A DNA stretch of 64,000 nucleotides from Paenibacillus woosongensis (lineage in GTDB: Bacteria > Bacillota > Bacilli > Paenibacillales > Paenibacillaceae), in the NCBI RefSeq assembly GCF_030122845.1, contig NZ_CP126084.1, positions 310,001 to 374,000 of the forward strand, given 5' to 3'. The position numbers were made by a program, and so were the translations under genes. The notes under the pieces were generated by a model. It was not told the origin of the DNA, did not search any database, and saw nothing but the letters and a program-made list of their open reading frames with translations. Below are positions 9,097 to 18,669 of this stretch, piece after piece. The first letter of the stretch is position 1. Every line of letters begins with the position of its first letter.

Positions 9097-10386
9097 ATGG
9101 ATCGTACGCATAAGCGTAATAGTGGAACCGACATGGAACATCCTCGAATGAGCCGCCATGGAGTCTTGAGCAGTGACGGAGCCGGAGCAAGATTCCAGGG
9201 CGCCTTGAGCGGAGGCAGAGCCGGACCAGGATCCCAAGGGGGCTTGAGTGGCGACGAAGCCGGATTAAGAATTCATGGGGCCTTGAGCAGCGACGGAGTC
9301 GCACCAAGCACCCCTGGAGCCTTGAGCGAGGGCGGAATCTCACTCAGCCAAGGAACTCCAGGCAGCCATGGGCAGCCAGGACTCGGTAGCACCATGCCAA
9401 GCAACCAGGGGGCCGGGTTAAGCAACCATAGCACCAGGTCAAGTATCGGTGGAACCGGGCCAAGCTTCCATGGAGCGCCACCGCCAAGGAACGGAGCCCG
9501 AGCACGCCTCAACGGCAAAGAGCTGGTCTTCAAAATCACGCTGGGCCTTCTATGCACATTTATTTTTCTAATCATCGTTTATCCGCTGTATTTCATCGTG
9601 ATCGCTTCCTTCAGCGATTCCACGCTCGTAGCGACAGGCAAGGTCTGGCTGTTTCCGAAAAATATCAGCTTCTTCGGATATCAGGAAATTTTCAAGGATA
9701 TGCGGATCTGGACGGGCTACCGAAACACAGTGTTCTACACCCTGTTCGGCACCTTGGTCAACATGCTGTTCACGCTGCCAGCCGCGTATGTGCTGTCCCG
9801 GCGGGAGTTTCGGGCGAGGAAGGTCATTATGTTTCTGTTCGTGGTGACGATGTTCTTCAACGGTGGCCTTATTCCGACCTACCTGCTGATGAAGGATTTG
9901 CATCTGACGAATACGATTTGGGTGTTCATTCTCCCGTTCTGCGTCAACGTGTTCTATTTGATTATCGCCCGGACGTTCTTCGAAAGCTCGCTGCCGCAGG
10001 AGCTGTACGAGGCGGCGGTGATGGACGGCTGCTCGCACTTCACCTTTTTCTTCAAGGTGGCGCTGCCGCTCTCGAAGGCGATGATCTCCGTGATCGGCCT
10101 CTATTATTTGGTCGGGCATTGGAATGACTTCTTTACCGCGCTGATCTATATTCGCAATAACAATCTGCAGCCGCTGCAAATTATTTTGCGGGACATCCTG
10201 CTGTCCAATCAGGTGTTTGCCGGCGGGGCGGGTACCGGGGGAGACGCGGGAGGCTATGCGCAGAGATATGCCGACCAGATCAAATACGGCGTCATTATCG
10301 TATCCACGCTGCCGATTCTGGTGATCTATCCGTTTATCCAGAAATATTTTGAGAAGGGCGTCATGATCGGTTCGATCAAGGGGTGA
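9097..10386 (+). CDS. LplC-type ABC sugar permease with repetitive N-terminal extension
   Basis: A 429-residue protein. The last ~290 residues are a normal CUT1 permease (LplC/YtcP group) with six membrane segments starting near residue 143 and the EAA loop ELYEAAVMDGCSHFTFFFKV. Ahead of this is a ~140-residue hydrophilic extension rich in Gly, Ser, Ala and Pro, containing five tandem 13-residue repeats of the form (H/Q/P)G-x-LS-xx-x-A-xxx. Family members normally start a few residues before the first membrane segment. AAAGGAGG lies 7 bases before the ATG at 9097, so translation should include the extension; no good ribosome site is seen nearer the permease part. The extension should lie in the cytoplasm. 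Confidence 0.85.
   Translation: MDRTHKRNSGTDMEHPRMSRHGVLSSDGAGARFQGALSGGRAGPGSQGGLSGDEAGLRIHGALSSDGVAPSTPGALSEGGISLSQGTPGSHGQPGLGSTMPSNQGAGLSNHSTRSSIGGTGPSFHGAPPPRNGARARLNGKELVFKITLGLLCTFIFLIIVYPLYFIVIASFSDSTLVATGKVWLFPKNISFFGYQEIFKDMRIWTGYRNTVFYTLFGTLVNMLFTLPAAYVLSRREFRARKVIMFLFVVTMFFNGGLIPTYLLMKDLHLTNTIWVFILPFCVNVFYLIIARTFFESSLPQELYEAAVMDGCSHFTFFFKVALPLSKAMISVIGLYYLVGHWNDFFTALIYIRNNNLQPLQIILRDILLSNQVFAGGAGTGGDAGGYAQRYADQIKYGVIIVSTLPILVIYPFIQKYFEKGVMIGSIKG
9157..9351 (+). repeat. five tandem 39-bp repeats inside permease gene
   Basis: Units start at 9157, 9196, 9235, 9274 and 9313, each with a central CTTGAGC-like word and a GGAG/GGCG-(A/T)C-x-GGA context. They are in frame and encode 13-residue units. 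Divergence between units is 30-40%, so expansion is not recent. Similar but irregular sequence continues to about 9490. Confidence 0.8.
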
Positions 10387-10419
10387 GCTTGTCGTTTAAT
10401 TATAGTTTTTTAGCATAGA

Positions 10420-10468
10420 AAATTCCGTCCAATGGTAGCCAATGCGGCCGCTGGGCGGTATTTTTTTG
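10420..10468 (+). terminator. terminator of importer operon
   Basis: AATTCCGTCCA pairs with TGGGCGGTATT across a ~20-base loop, followed by seven T. It lies 34 bases after the permease stop. Confidence 0.5.
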
Positions 10469-10594
10469 TGGATTTAATTAGAAAGGCTATGTCTGACGGG
10501 GTTTTTCGCATGTTACAGAATATTGTTGATTTTTGATCTCTCCCTTGGTGTGAATTATTATATTTATGGATTCCAGACGACCTATAACAAACAT

Positions 10595-11497
10595 TTATAA
10601 GCATATAGATAGTAAAGTAGACAACTTTTCCTTTGTGTTTAAGCGTGATAATTGGACAAGCAGGCATTGCCAAAGCGCATATCTAAGTAGGTTGGGCTGA
10701 GCCACTCCTCTCATGTTGCGGTACATGGCTGAGAATTGTTTGTCCAACCTCTGTACATTACGGGTATGAAAAAGCAAACGATCAGCTGGTGAAGTTGGGC
10801 GGCAGGTAGCGGATGTTTCGTTCACATGAACTTGGGTTTCTCCTTGTATCATTTGCTTTCGAGACTTTAGGGTATTTGCCGAGGTAAGGCTAACTCTCCA
10901 GTGATTCTGGCGATCACAGTGAAATTGTATAGTTTGTGTAGTCTTCGGAATGGTTTGGTGTGTGGGTAATCCTTTACGTGAAGGCTTGAATTCTCGTGTG
11001 GCTGTTTCTGTAATACCCGTACTAGGGAGTTCTCCTTGGATTAAATGCATGTTTTTCTCTATATATTGAAGAACAGCTTGTCGCCAGGAGTGAATTGTAG
11101 TTGGGCTTACACCTAAATCCGTGGCCGTGTTTCGGATGGATACTCCGTCAAGCATCCTTTGCAGGAAGGGAAGGATATGTTTACGGAGCTTTTTGTAATG
11201 GAATATCGTGTTCGTATGATCATTAAAATGAAGCTTGCAGATTTTGCAATGAAATCTTCTTTGGGTCTTTTCGGGATCCGCATAGCCATAAGCTACGATA
11301 TAGCGGCCCTTGGCATCAGATTCATTCCCCTGTGTTTTGCATCGGGGACAGGACATATGTAAGGGGTGTTTTTTGTCCCGAATGTCATCGGCAGACAGAC
11401 CAAACCTTTGATTAAAATCTTCAATCAACCGTTTTTTTCGCTCTTTTGGCGAGTTTATTAGCATTGCGATAAGTTGACTATCTGTATATTGATCCAT
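10595..11497 (-). CDS. IS1595-like transposase-derived protein, catalytic core degenerate
   Basis: A 300-residue intact frame with GGAGG upstream of its ATG. The N-terminal third has a zinc ribbon (CPRC...CKIC, about 50-85), then a helix-turn-helix (DGVSIRNTATDLGVSPTTIHSWRQ), as in IS1595/IS1-type transposases with InsA-like heads. The C-terminal part keeps some landmarks (ETATREFKPSRKG; MYRNMRGVAQPNLLRYALW), but the first acidic residue expected near SRKG is Thr and no second Asp motif is visible. No terminal inverted repeats were found at its edges. It may be a decaying insertion sequence or a retained DNA-binding protein. It is divergent to the Wadjet operon, with ~180 bases between start codons. 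Confidence 0.6.
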   Translation of the reverse strand: MDQYTDSQLIAMLINSPKERKKRLIEDFNQRFGLSADDIRDKKHPLHMSCPRCKTQGNESDAKGRYIVAYGYADPEKTQRRFHCKICKLHFNDHTNTIFHYKKLRKHILPFLQRMLDGVSIRNTATDLGVSPTTIHSWRQAVLQYIEKNMHLIQGELPSTGITETATREFKPSRKGLPTHQTIPKTTQTIQFHCDRQNHWRVSLTSANTLKSRKQMIQGETQVHVNETSATCRPTSPADRLLFHTRNVQRLDKQFSAMYRNMRGVAQPNLLRYALWQCLLVQLSRLNTKEKLSTLLSICL

Positions 11498-11674
11498 AAT
11501 TACCCTATACCTCCATTTGCACCCTTTTTAATTCTTATGACCATCTTAAATGATTTCATTTGGTAGATCAACGACATATTGTAACATGATGCAACCCTAT
11601 ACGATCTTAACTTGTAACAATTTGGCTGGGCATTTAAGATGAAAGTAGTTTTCGTTTGGGACGGAGGGGCTTCA

Positions 11675-13261
11675 ATGGAGGCTAACTTATCTGGATTATC
11701 AGTGCAATCCTTGCGCGGAGTGCCTGAATTAAAATATGTCAACGCAGAGAATGTAGTTCGCTATCGTGCGATTATGCGATTTTTCTATCAAGAATATAAA
11801 AGATTGCGATATTGGATGAAGACGGAAGATGTGTTCGAGGCGATTAAAGCATGGCATGTCTTGCCAGAGTATACGATTGAAATGTGCCAAAGCGACCTGG
11901 ATCAATTAGTAGAGTGGCAGAACTTAACTGCCCGTCACGACGGCGGGCGATCTTCTACATTAGAGGAATATCTCAAGAAGAAAATGCAGTATCTGTTGCG
12001 TCCTTATTCTATTGAAATCGAACGGTTGCTAGAGACGCTGGAGAAGGTGACAGGGTATGGCGGTTCGTTGGAAGCCTCTTTATTCGATACGATTGCGGAT
12101 AAACTGTTCGATATTCGCAGTAAGGTAGGGGAAATGGAACCAGAATCAGCGCTGGAGCTATGGAATGTCTTATACCGCTCCTTCGTCAGTTTACATGAGA
12201 ATGCAGCGGACTATATAGCCAGTCTGCATACAGCCCGGGCAGAAGAGATGATGGTGACGGAAGCCTTTTTAATATTTAAGGAAAAGTTGACCGATTATCT
12301 GCAAAATTTCGTACAAGCATTGCAGCGAAGCGCCTATAAAATCGAAGGCAATCTGCTGCGGATTAATGATACGGTTCGCGATTTGTTCTTGGAGCAGGTT
12401 GTCGAAGGTGAGCTTAGAAAGCCGCGGCTGGAAGATGGCCCGAATCGGGAGGAAATGTTAGCGGAACTTCGCCAGGGATGGACGAATATTCGCCGTTGGT
12501 TTGTGGGTGAGGGAGCTTCGCCAAGTGAGCTCACATTGCTGGAGCGGGCGACGAAGGACGCGATTGCAAGAATCGTAAGAAGCGCCATACGCATTCAGGA
12601 ACGGAAACGTTCAGGCTTGAGCCGTAAAAAAGAGCTCGAGCATCTGGCCCGCTGGTTTGCTTCGGTAGAAACAGTGGAGGAAGCGCATAGGCTGTCTGCA
12701 TTTACCTTCGGATTATTTCCAACGCGACATTTGCAGGGGGAGGATTTACGCGACTCAGACCGTGCAGATATGTCATCCTGGCAGGAGCGCCCCATGGTGC
12801 GTATCCTTCGTTCACGCAGCCGCAAGCGAGGGGAGCGCCTTCCAGTTGAAGCGGTACGCGATAACGAGCAGAGGAAGCAGCGAGAGAGGGAAGCATTCAA
12901 GCTGCGGCAAGCGGAGGAATGGCGGATGATCGCAGCGCTTGTGGAGCAGGACTCTGTCAAAATTTCCGAATTCGGTCCGGTGACGACCGAGGAGCGGAGG
13001 CGTCTGCTGCAGTGGATCGGCAGATGTATGACGGCAGGAAGCAGCTATTCGTTTGTCACGCCGGAAGGTGTGCGAATTAGGTTGAGCAATCCATCTACGG
13101 AAGAGCGGACGGTTCTAAATGCAGAAGATGGTGATCTGGAGATGGCGAACTATGAGTTGCATTTTATGTTAACGGAAGCGGCTAGGGAATTTGCTGCAGC
13201 GGCAATGGATACGTCCATAGATGGGCCGAAAAAGGATTTAGGAGAAGAAAGGCGTGAGTAG
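11675..13261 (+). CDS. jetA: Wadjet type II JetA (DUF2397, TIGR02677)
   Basis: A 528-residue protein matching the DUF2397 pattern ELKYVNAENVVRYRAIMRFFYQEYKRLRYWM near the N-terminus, with long helical segments and a winged-helix-like C-terminal third. In Wadjet, JetA is the kleisin-like subunit that bridges the SMC-like JetC dimer, analogous to MukF/MksF. The ATG at 11675 is chosen over 11639 because CGGAGGGG lies 5 bases upstream. It is the first gene of a jetA-jetB-jetC-jetD operon, the order typical of type II systems. Function is by family: Wadjet recognises and cuts small closed-circular DNA such as plasmids. Confidence 0.88.
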   Translation: MEANLSGLSVQSLRGVPELKYVNAENVVRYRAIMRFFYQEYKRLRYWMKTEDVFEAIKAWHVLPEYTIEMCQSDLDQLVEWQNLTARHDGGRSSTLEEYLKKKMQYLLRPYSIEIERLLETLEKVTGYGGSLEASLFDTIADKLFDIRSKVGEMEPESALELWNVLYRSFVSLHENAADYIASLHTARAEEMMVTEAFLIFKEKLTDYLQNFVQALQRSAYKIEGNLLRINDTVRDLFLEQVVEGELRKPRLEDGPNREEMLAELRQGWTNIRRWFVGEGASPSELTLLERATKDAIARIVRSAIRIQERKRSGLSRKKELEHLARWFASVETVEEAHRLSAFTFGLFPTRHLQGEDLRDSDRADMSSWQERPMVRILRSRSRKRGERLPVEAVRDNEQRKQREREAFKLRQAEEWRMIAALVEQDSVKISEFGPVTTEERRRLLQWIGRCMTAGSSYSFVTPEGVRIRLSNPSTEERTVLNAEDGDLEMANYELHFMLTEAAREFAAAAMDTSIDGPKKDLGEERRE

Positions 13262-13264
13262 TAG

Positions 13265-14473
13265 ATGTCCGGAGGAGCAGTTCGACGATTAGGCAAGCAA
13301 AGAAAAAGCGCGGTACAGTCTGTCGAGCGCAAACGTGCATGTATGCATGCGCTGCTGAATAGACCATGGATCGCAAAAGAAGAGGATCCGGATTTATATT
13401 TTGCGATCCGGGATCATTATGAAGAGTTGCGCGACTGGTTTATGGATAAGGCGGGGTTTCCACTGATCGTAACACGTGCGCTTGCCAAATTGGATAAGAC
13501 TCCGGTTAAGGCGCAAACATGGATGGGCTTTCCTGAGTTTCGTGAGAAGCGTGATTATGTTTTTTTTACTTATGGTCTGTGGTATTTGGAGGGGAAAACG
13601 GAGCTGGACCAGTTTCTGCTCTCTGACATTGTTGAGGAAATCCGCGAACAGATGCTTAGTGCGGGTCTGGAGGCGGACTGGCGGAATTATTTCGATCGTC
13701 TGTCCATGGCCAGGGCGCTGAAGAAGCTGCGGGCACTAAACGTACTGTATAGCGTAGATGGTGATGAGGGTCAATGGGCACAGGATGCGGAACGCAACGC
13801 ATTGTATGAATGTTCACCGTTAGCCAGGTATGTGCTTCGACGGTTCCCCCACGATTTGACGAATTGTTCTCAACTCGAGGAGTTGGAGAATCCTATCCCT
13901 TATGCCGATACTCAGGATGGTCAGTCGATGAGGCGTCGGCATCGGGTGTATCGTCGACTGCTGCTGGAGCCAGTCGTAGTGGACAGGCATTGGGATGAGG
14001 AAGATTTGAATTATGTGTTGTGGCAGCGACGTGCGATTATTGATCAACTCGAAAATATGCTGGGCTGGGAAGGCCGGCGTTATCGGGAAGGGCTGGTGTT
14101 CTTCCATCCCGAATTAACCGGAGAGTGTGATTTGTTCCCGACCGTATCGGTTGTCTCGGATTTGGCGCTGCTGGCTGCGACTGAAATTCGTAAGAGACTG
14201 TCGGCCGGAGATGGTCTGAACGTAGAGGACAACGGCACGGTGCGGTTAACAAAGGCAGAAATAGAGACTCTTCTGTACAGATTACAATTGCAACATAAAG
14301 AATTTTGGAGCAAAGAGTTTCGGGAAGCCTCCTCCCAGGAGTTGGCGGTGCTGTGCATGGATCATTTGTCCGAATGGGGGCTAGGGGAGCGTGAAGGAGA
14401 GAGTTCGTTTCTAATTTCTCCAGTATTGGGCAGATGGACTTCGGAATATGCGAATACAAACTTTGGTACTTGA
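13265..14473 (+). CDS. jetB: Wadjet type II JetB (DUF2398, TIGR02678)
   Basis: A 402-residue protein starting 3 bases after the jetA stop. The opening RACMHALLNRPWIAKEEDPDLYFAIRDHYEELRDWF is typical of DUF2398 (TIGR02678), the type II JetB. JetB is the KITE/MukE-like subunit that binds the kleisin JetA in the condensin-like complex. Helical and acidic, with no membrane segment. A GGAGAAGAAAGG stretch lies upstream inside jetA, and the near-overlap suggests translational coupling. Confidence 0.88.
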   Translation: MSGGAVRRLGKQRKSAVQSVERKRACMHALLNRPWIAKEEDPDLYFAIRDHYEELRDWFMDKAGFPLIVTRALAKLDKTPVKAQTWMGFPEFREKRDYVFFTYGLWYLEGKTELDQFLLSDIVEEIREQMLSAGLEADWRNYFDRLSMARALKKLRALNVLYSVDGDEGQWAQDAERNALYECSPLARYVLRRFPHDLTNCSQLEELENPIPYADTQDGQSMRRRHRVYRRLLLEPVVVDRHWDEEDLNYVLWQRRAIIDQLENMLGWEGRRYREGLVFFHPELTGECDLFPTVSVVSDLALLAATEIRKRLSAGDGLNVEDNGTVRLTKAEIETLLYRLQLQHKEFWSKEFREASSQELAVLCMDHLSEWGLGEREGESSFLISPVLGRWTSEYANTNFGT

Positions 14474-14505
14474 GGTTATGTGAAGCGAAAACTTAATCGG
14501 GAGGA

Positions 14506-17500
14506 GTGGAAGTGGTGGAAGGTCAGATGAGGGAGCAAAGGGTTCGACGACAAGACGCAAGGTGGCAGATGCACCGTGTCGGTATTTTAAATTTTTGGTA
14601 TTACGACGAAGAGGAGTTTCAGCTTGAGGATGGTCGGCTAATTCTGCGAGGTGCTAACGGATCTGGCAAGTCGGTTACGATGCAGAGCTTTCTTCCGCTT
14701 GTACTTGACGGGGATAAGCGGGCTCACCGACTAGATCCGTTTGGCTCGCGGGATCGGCGTATTGAATATTATTTGTTGGGTGAGGAAGACGATGGGAAGA
14801 CGGACACGACAGGCTACCTATGGATAGAATTTAAGCACGGAGGAACCGGCGTTTACAGGACGGTCGGTATTGGGTTGAGAGCGAGAAGGAATGCGGCACA
14901 GGTGCAATTCTGGGGTTTCCTGTTGGAGGATGGCCAACGGATCGGTCGCGATTTCTGGCTGTATGATCGTAACCAATGGTTAGAAGACGGTATTCGGATT
15001 CCACTTGATCGTAAAAGTCTTGAGTCGAAAATAGGGGCTGGCGGGCAGGTTGTATTTGACCAGAAGTCTTATCAGGATATGGTAAACAAACATATTTTCG
15101 GATTCGCTGACACGGATGCTTACCAGGATTTACTTCAGCTCATGATCCAATTGCGTAGTCCGAAACTATCGAAGGATTTCAAGCCATCAGCGATTTATGA
15201 GATTCTCCACCAGGCACTGCCTCCTCTAATGGAGGAGGAACTGCGGCCGCTTTCAGAAGTGCTGGAGGATATGGATCAAATGACGGATCGCCTGGATGAA
15301 CTCAAGCGGCATCGCACCGAAATGTTGAAGTTACAGGAAAGGTATGATTTTTACAATAAGCACATGCTGTATACTCGCTCTGAGCACTTGCTGGAGACCA
15401 AATCGACTTACGATGAAGTTGATGCCAGAGTCAAGAGCTCCGTAGACGCGCTTGCTCAAGCAGAGGCAGCAAAGGCCGACGCGGCGAAGCAACGCAGCCG
15501 CATGCAGGAACAGTTGCAGGAAATTGCCGTCGAACGTGAACTATTAGAAAAGCACGAGGCGATTGGCAAGCAGAGGGAATATGATGCCGCAATGACGGCT
15601 TTGGCGGATACGGAGAAGCAGTTGGAACGCTCTAAAGAAAGAGCAGGGAAAACCCGTATCAAACAAGAGCAGCTTGGAAACAGGCTGCAGGAGGCCGGGG
15701 AAAAACAGGATGCAGCAGAACGAGAGCAGCAGGAATTGCTTGGCGAACTGGAAGCGATTGCGGGGGATATGGAATTTGTCGGACATGCCATTTATCATCG
15801 GTATTGGTCCACGGATATCCCCATAGACGATATATGGAGAGAGGCATGGAGAAAGGATCTGCGTGATCATCGGGATGCGGTAGAACGCAGTTTGGCCAAG
15901 GCTGTTGAGGAGAAAATGGCGGCAGCGCTGGTTAAAGAAAGCGAAATTGAGCTGGGCGAAGCGAGCCGGGTTAGGGATGAGGCTGAACGTCAGCGCGGTG
16001 AGCGTGAAAAGCAATTTGAGGAGAGCAAGGAGGCATTTAAGGACGAGATTATCATCTGGCAAAGAGAACTACAGCAGATGGCTTTTGCTGAGGATGAGAT
16101 GCGTGTAACATTTGGGGCACTTCGCGAGTATGGCCTGGAACAAACGTCGCTGGAGCCAGTGCGAAAGACATTGTTGAGCCGTTATGAAGCAGCTCACGAG
16201 AATTTGGTGATGAACAGGCTTGGAATGGAGAAGCAGCGGGAGGACTTAGTGGATGAGCGGAGGCGATTTGAGGAGGAGAAGCGCGGCTGGGAGCAAAGCC
16301 GGGAGCCTGAGCCTGCTCGCAGTGAGGCACGCTCGAAGTACCGGGAGGGGAGTTCCCAGCGAGGCGGTGCACCGTTCTTCGCTGCATGTGATTTCCAGCC
16401 ACACGTAAGCGATGAGGCTAAGGCGCGACTCGAAGAAGCGTTAGAGTGCTCGGGATTGCTCGATGCTTGGCTATTCCCAGATGGTCAGGTGCTTGGGGGT
16501 GACAGTGGCGTTGAGGAAGCTTGGATTATACCGCGTCCGCTAGAATTCGGATATACATTGGCAGATATGTTAACACCTGCTCCTCCAGAGGGGAGCGGAC
16601 TTACGGCTGAGTTGGTGGATGCAGTTCTGCGGAGTTTTTTGTGGGATGAGGAAGGCAGCCTATTGGATAACGGCGACTGGAATGGGATCCTTTCGGCTGA
16701 TGGCTCTTATCGACTCGGTTCGCTCGCTGGCAAGGCGGCAGTGAAGCAACAGGCGGAGTATATCGGCAAAGAGACCCGCCGTCGTACTCGTATGTTAGCA
16801 ATCGCCAGGCTGAATGAAGCTATTGGTGCATTAGATGCCACACTGCGTGAATTGGGCAAACGAATTGCTGAGCAGGAGGAGGCGGAGCGGAGGCTGGTGA
16901 AAGAACGAGAACAATTTCCCGGAGGTACGGAAATGGCTAGAGCCCTTCAGGAGCTGCAGTCGGCAGATTATCGGTTGCAGTCGGCGGTCCATCAGGAAGG
17001 GCAGGCGAATGAGCGTTTCAAAGCTAAATCAGCACACTGGCGCGAGCTCCAGCGGGAATTGGTGGAGCTTACCCAAGGATGGACCAGACTTAAGCAAGAA
17101 AAAGATCTTGCGGCTGCTATCGGTATAATTCGTGATTATGAAGCTATGCTATCGGATCTCCATTCTGCTTGGCGGCAGTACAGGGAGGCTTACGTTTCTC
17201 GAGATCGGCTGGCGGGTGAGCTAGACACGGTCATCCTGGAACTAGAGGACGAAGAAGCACTGACGGATGAACTCGATGAACGACGTCGAGTCCAGCGGAC
17301 CCAGGTCGATACGTTGAGACGGCTGATTGAGGAGCTGGGCCTGGCCGATGTCGCTCGTAGGATGGAGGAGCTGCGGAATGAGCAATCCGCGCTGCACGGT
17401 CAGGTTAAGGAAGTAGAGCGGCTGCTTGACGAGGCTAAGGACAAAGCGGCCAGAGCAGAGGCACAGTTAGTGTTACTGCGGGAGCAGGCAGAGACGATTC

Positions 17501-18669
17501 GTTCTGGGCTGGAACAGGAACAGAGGCAACTAATGAAGGAGTTGGGGCATGGTCTGGTAGGTGAATGGAAGGTGAGCGTGGGAATGACGGACACGGAAGA
17601 AGTCCAATCGCATGCAGCTTCACTACACATGACAGCCAAAGAAATCCGAAGGCAATACGAGCCGCTGTTTGCTGGGCGTAACGCTGAAAATATCGTGAAC
17701 CGTTTGTTAGAGCAGTTTAACGCTGCGCGTATGTTGTTGACGGAATATGTATTGGAGACGGTTGTGGACGAAACGAGTGGGCGGATTTTGCTGTTATCTA
17801 TGCGCAATCCCCATCAACCGCTGCCACCGCATGTACTGCTGAACGAATTGGAGCATCAGGAAGCGGAGCAAGGTGCCTTATTAAGCGATAAGGATCGGGA
17901 ACTGTACGAGGAGATCATCCTGCGCAGTGTTGGCAAGGCCGTCCGGCAGCGGATTCACCGTGCGGAGCAGTGGGTTCGGGAAATGAATAAATTGATGGAG
18001 GAACGCGATACGTCGAGTGGATTACGCCTGAAGCTGGAATGGCAGCCGAAGTCGGCGCTGGGGGAGCATCAACTGGACGTTTCTGAACTGGTTGAGCTGT
18101 TAAAGCGTGATTCGCATCGATTGCGTGAGGATGAAATTGACGCAATGATTGAACATTTTCGGGGGCAGATCAGCAGTGCAAAGCAAGCGGCCCAAGAGGA
18201 ACAGGAATCGCTGCGCCAGCATCTATATACGGTTCTTGATTACCGCAATTGGTTTCAATTTGAACTTAAGTATAAAAAAGGAGCGAAAACCGGTTATCGA
18301 CCACTCACGGATGCCCGTTTCAACGTGCTCAGTGGGGGCGAAAAGGCGATGGCCATGTACATTCCGCTGTTTGCTGCTACATCGTCACGGTATTCTGACG
18401 CCCGTCCTGAGGCGCCACGGCTCATATCGCTTGATGAAGCATTCGCGGGCGTGGACGAGGAGAATATGCGAGATATGTTCAAGCTGCTGACGGATATGGG
18501 CTTCGATTATATGATGACTTCTCAGGTGCTCTGGGGCTGCTATGATACGGTTCCGAAGCTGGCAATCTATGAAATTTATCGCCCCAAGGATGTTGATTTT
18601 GTCACTTTATTCCGTTACCGCTGGAATGGCAAACGTAAAGAATACGTTGAAAGTGGTGCGGAAGTATGA
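14506..18669 (+). CDS. jetC: Wadjet type II JetC (SMC/SbcC-like ATPase, TIGR02680)
   Basis: A ~1385-residue SMC-like ATPase. Walker A (GANGSGKS) lies near residue 50 in the context LRGANGSGKSVTMQSFLP, followed by a long two-armed coiled coil (about 250-1150) with a central globular insert. The ABC signature LSGGEKAMAMY (near 1277) and Walker B LISLDEAFAGVDEEN close the C-terminal head. JetC is the DNA-extruding motor of Wadjet. The start is uncertain: GTG codons at 14506, 14512 and 14515 and ATG at 14527 all follow GGGAGGAG (14499-14506); spacing favours 14512 or 14515. The last codons overlap jetD by 4 bases. Length is normal for the family and no motif is missing. Confidence 0.92.
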   Translation: MEVVEGQMREQRVRRQDARWQMHRVGILNFWYYDEEEFQLEDGRLILRGANGSGKSVTMQSFLPLVLDGDKRAHRLDPFGSRDRRIEYYLLGEEDDGKTDTTGYLWIEFKHGGTGVYRTVGIGLRARRNAAQVQFWGFLLEDGQRIGRDFWLYDRNQWLEDGIRIPLDRKSLESKIGAGGQVVFDQKSYQDMVNKHIFGFADTDAYQDLLQLMIQLRSPKLSKDFKPSAIYEILHQALPPLMEEELRPLSEVLEDMDQMTDRLDELKRHRTEMLKLQERYDFYNKHMLYTRSEHLLETKSTYDEVDARVKSSVDALAQAEAAKADAAKQRSRMQEQLQEIAVERELLEKHEAIGKQREYDAAMTALADTEKQLERSKERAGKTRIKQEQLGNRLQEAGEKQDAAEREQQELLGELEAIAGDMEFVGHAIYHRYWSTDIPIDDIWREAWRKDLRDHRDAVERSLAKAVEEKMAAALVKESEIELGEASRVRDEAERQRGEREKQFEESKEAFKDEIIIWQRELQQMAFAEDEMRVTFGALREYGLEQTSLEPVRKTLLSRYEAAHENLVMNRLGMEKQREDLVDERRRFEEEKRGWEQSREPEPARSEARSKYREGSSQRGGAPFFAACDFQPHVSDEAKARLEEALECSGLLDAWLFPDGQVLGGDSGVEEAWIIPRPLEFGYTLADMLTPAPPEGSGLTAELVDAVLRSFLWDEEGSLLDNGDWNGILSADGSYRLGSLAGKAAVKQQAEYIGKETRRRTRMLAIARLNEAIGALDATLRELGKRIAEQEEAERRLVKEREQFPGGTEMARALQELQSADYRLQSAVHQEGQANERFKAKSAHWRELQRELVELTQGWTRLKQEKDLAAAIGIIRDYEAMLSDLHSAWRQYREAYVSRDRLAGELDTVILELEDEEALTDELDERRRVQRTQVDTLRRLIEELGLADVARRMEELRNEQSALHGQVKEVERLLDEAKDKAARAEAQLVLLREQAETIRSGLEQEQRQLMKELGHGLVGEWKVSVGMTDTEEVQSHAASLHMTAKEIRRQYEPLFAGRNAENIVNRLLEQFNAARMLLTEYVLETVVDETSGRILLLSMRNPHQPLPPHVLLNELEHQEAEQGALLSDKDRELYEEIILRSVGKAVRQRIHRAEQWVREMNKLMEERDTSSGLRLKLEWQPKSALGEHQLDVSELVELLKRDSHRLREDEIDAMIEHFRGQISSAKQAAQEEQESLRQHLYTVLDYRNWFQFELKYKKGAKTGYRPLTDARFNVLSGGEKAMAMYIPLFAATSSRYSDARPEAPRLISLDEAFAGVDEENMRDMFKLLTDMGFDYMMTSQVLWGCYDTVPKLAIYEIYRPKDVDFVTLFRYRWNGKRKEYVESGAEV

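Noticed and set aside
9157..9351. Possible CRISPR-like array (regular 39-bp units)
   Set aside because: Units are contiguous with no unique spacers, divergent, and keep one reading frame inside a permease gene.
10410..10673. 87-residue minus-strand frame overlapping the end of the transposase-like gene
   Set aside because: It overlaps the better-supported 300-residue frame in another phase and has no ribosome site or motif.
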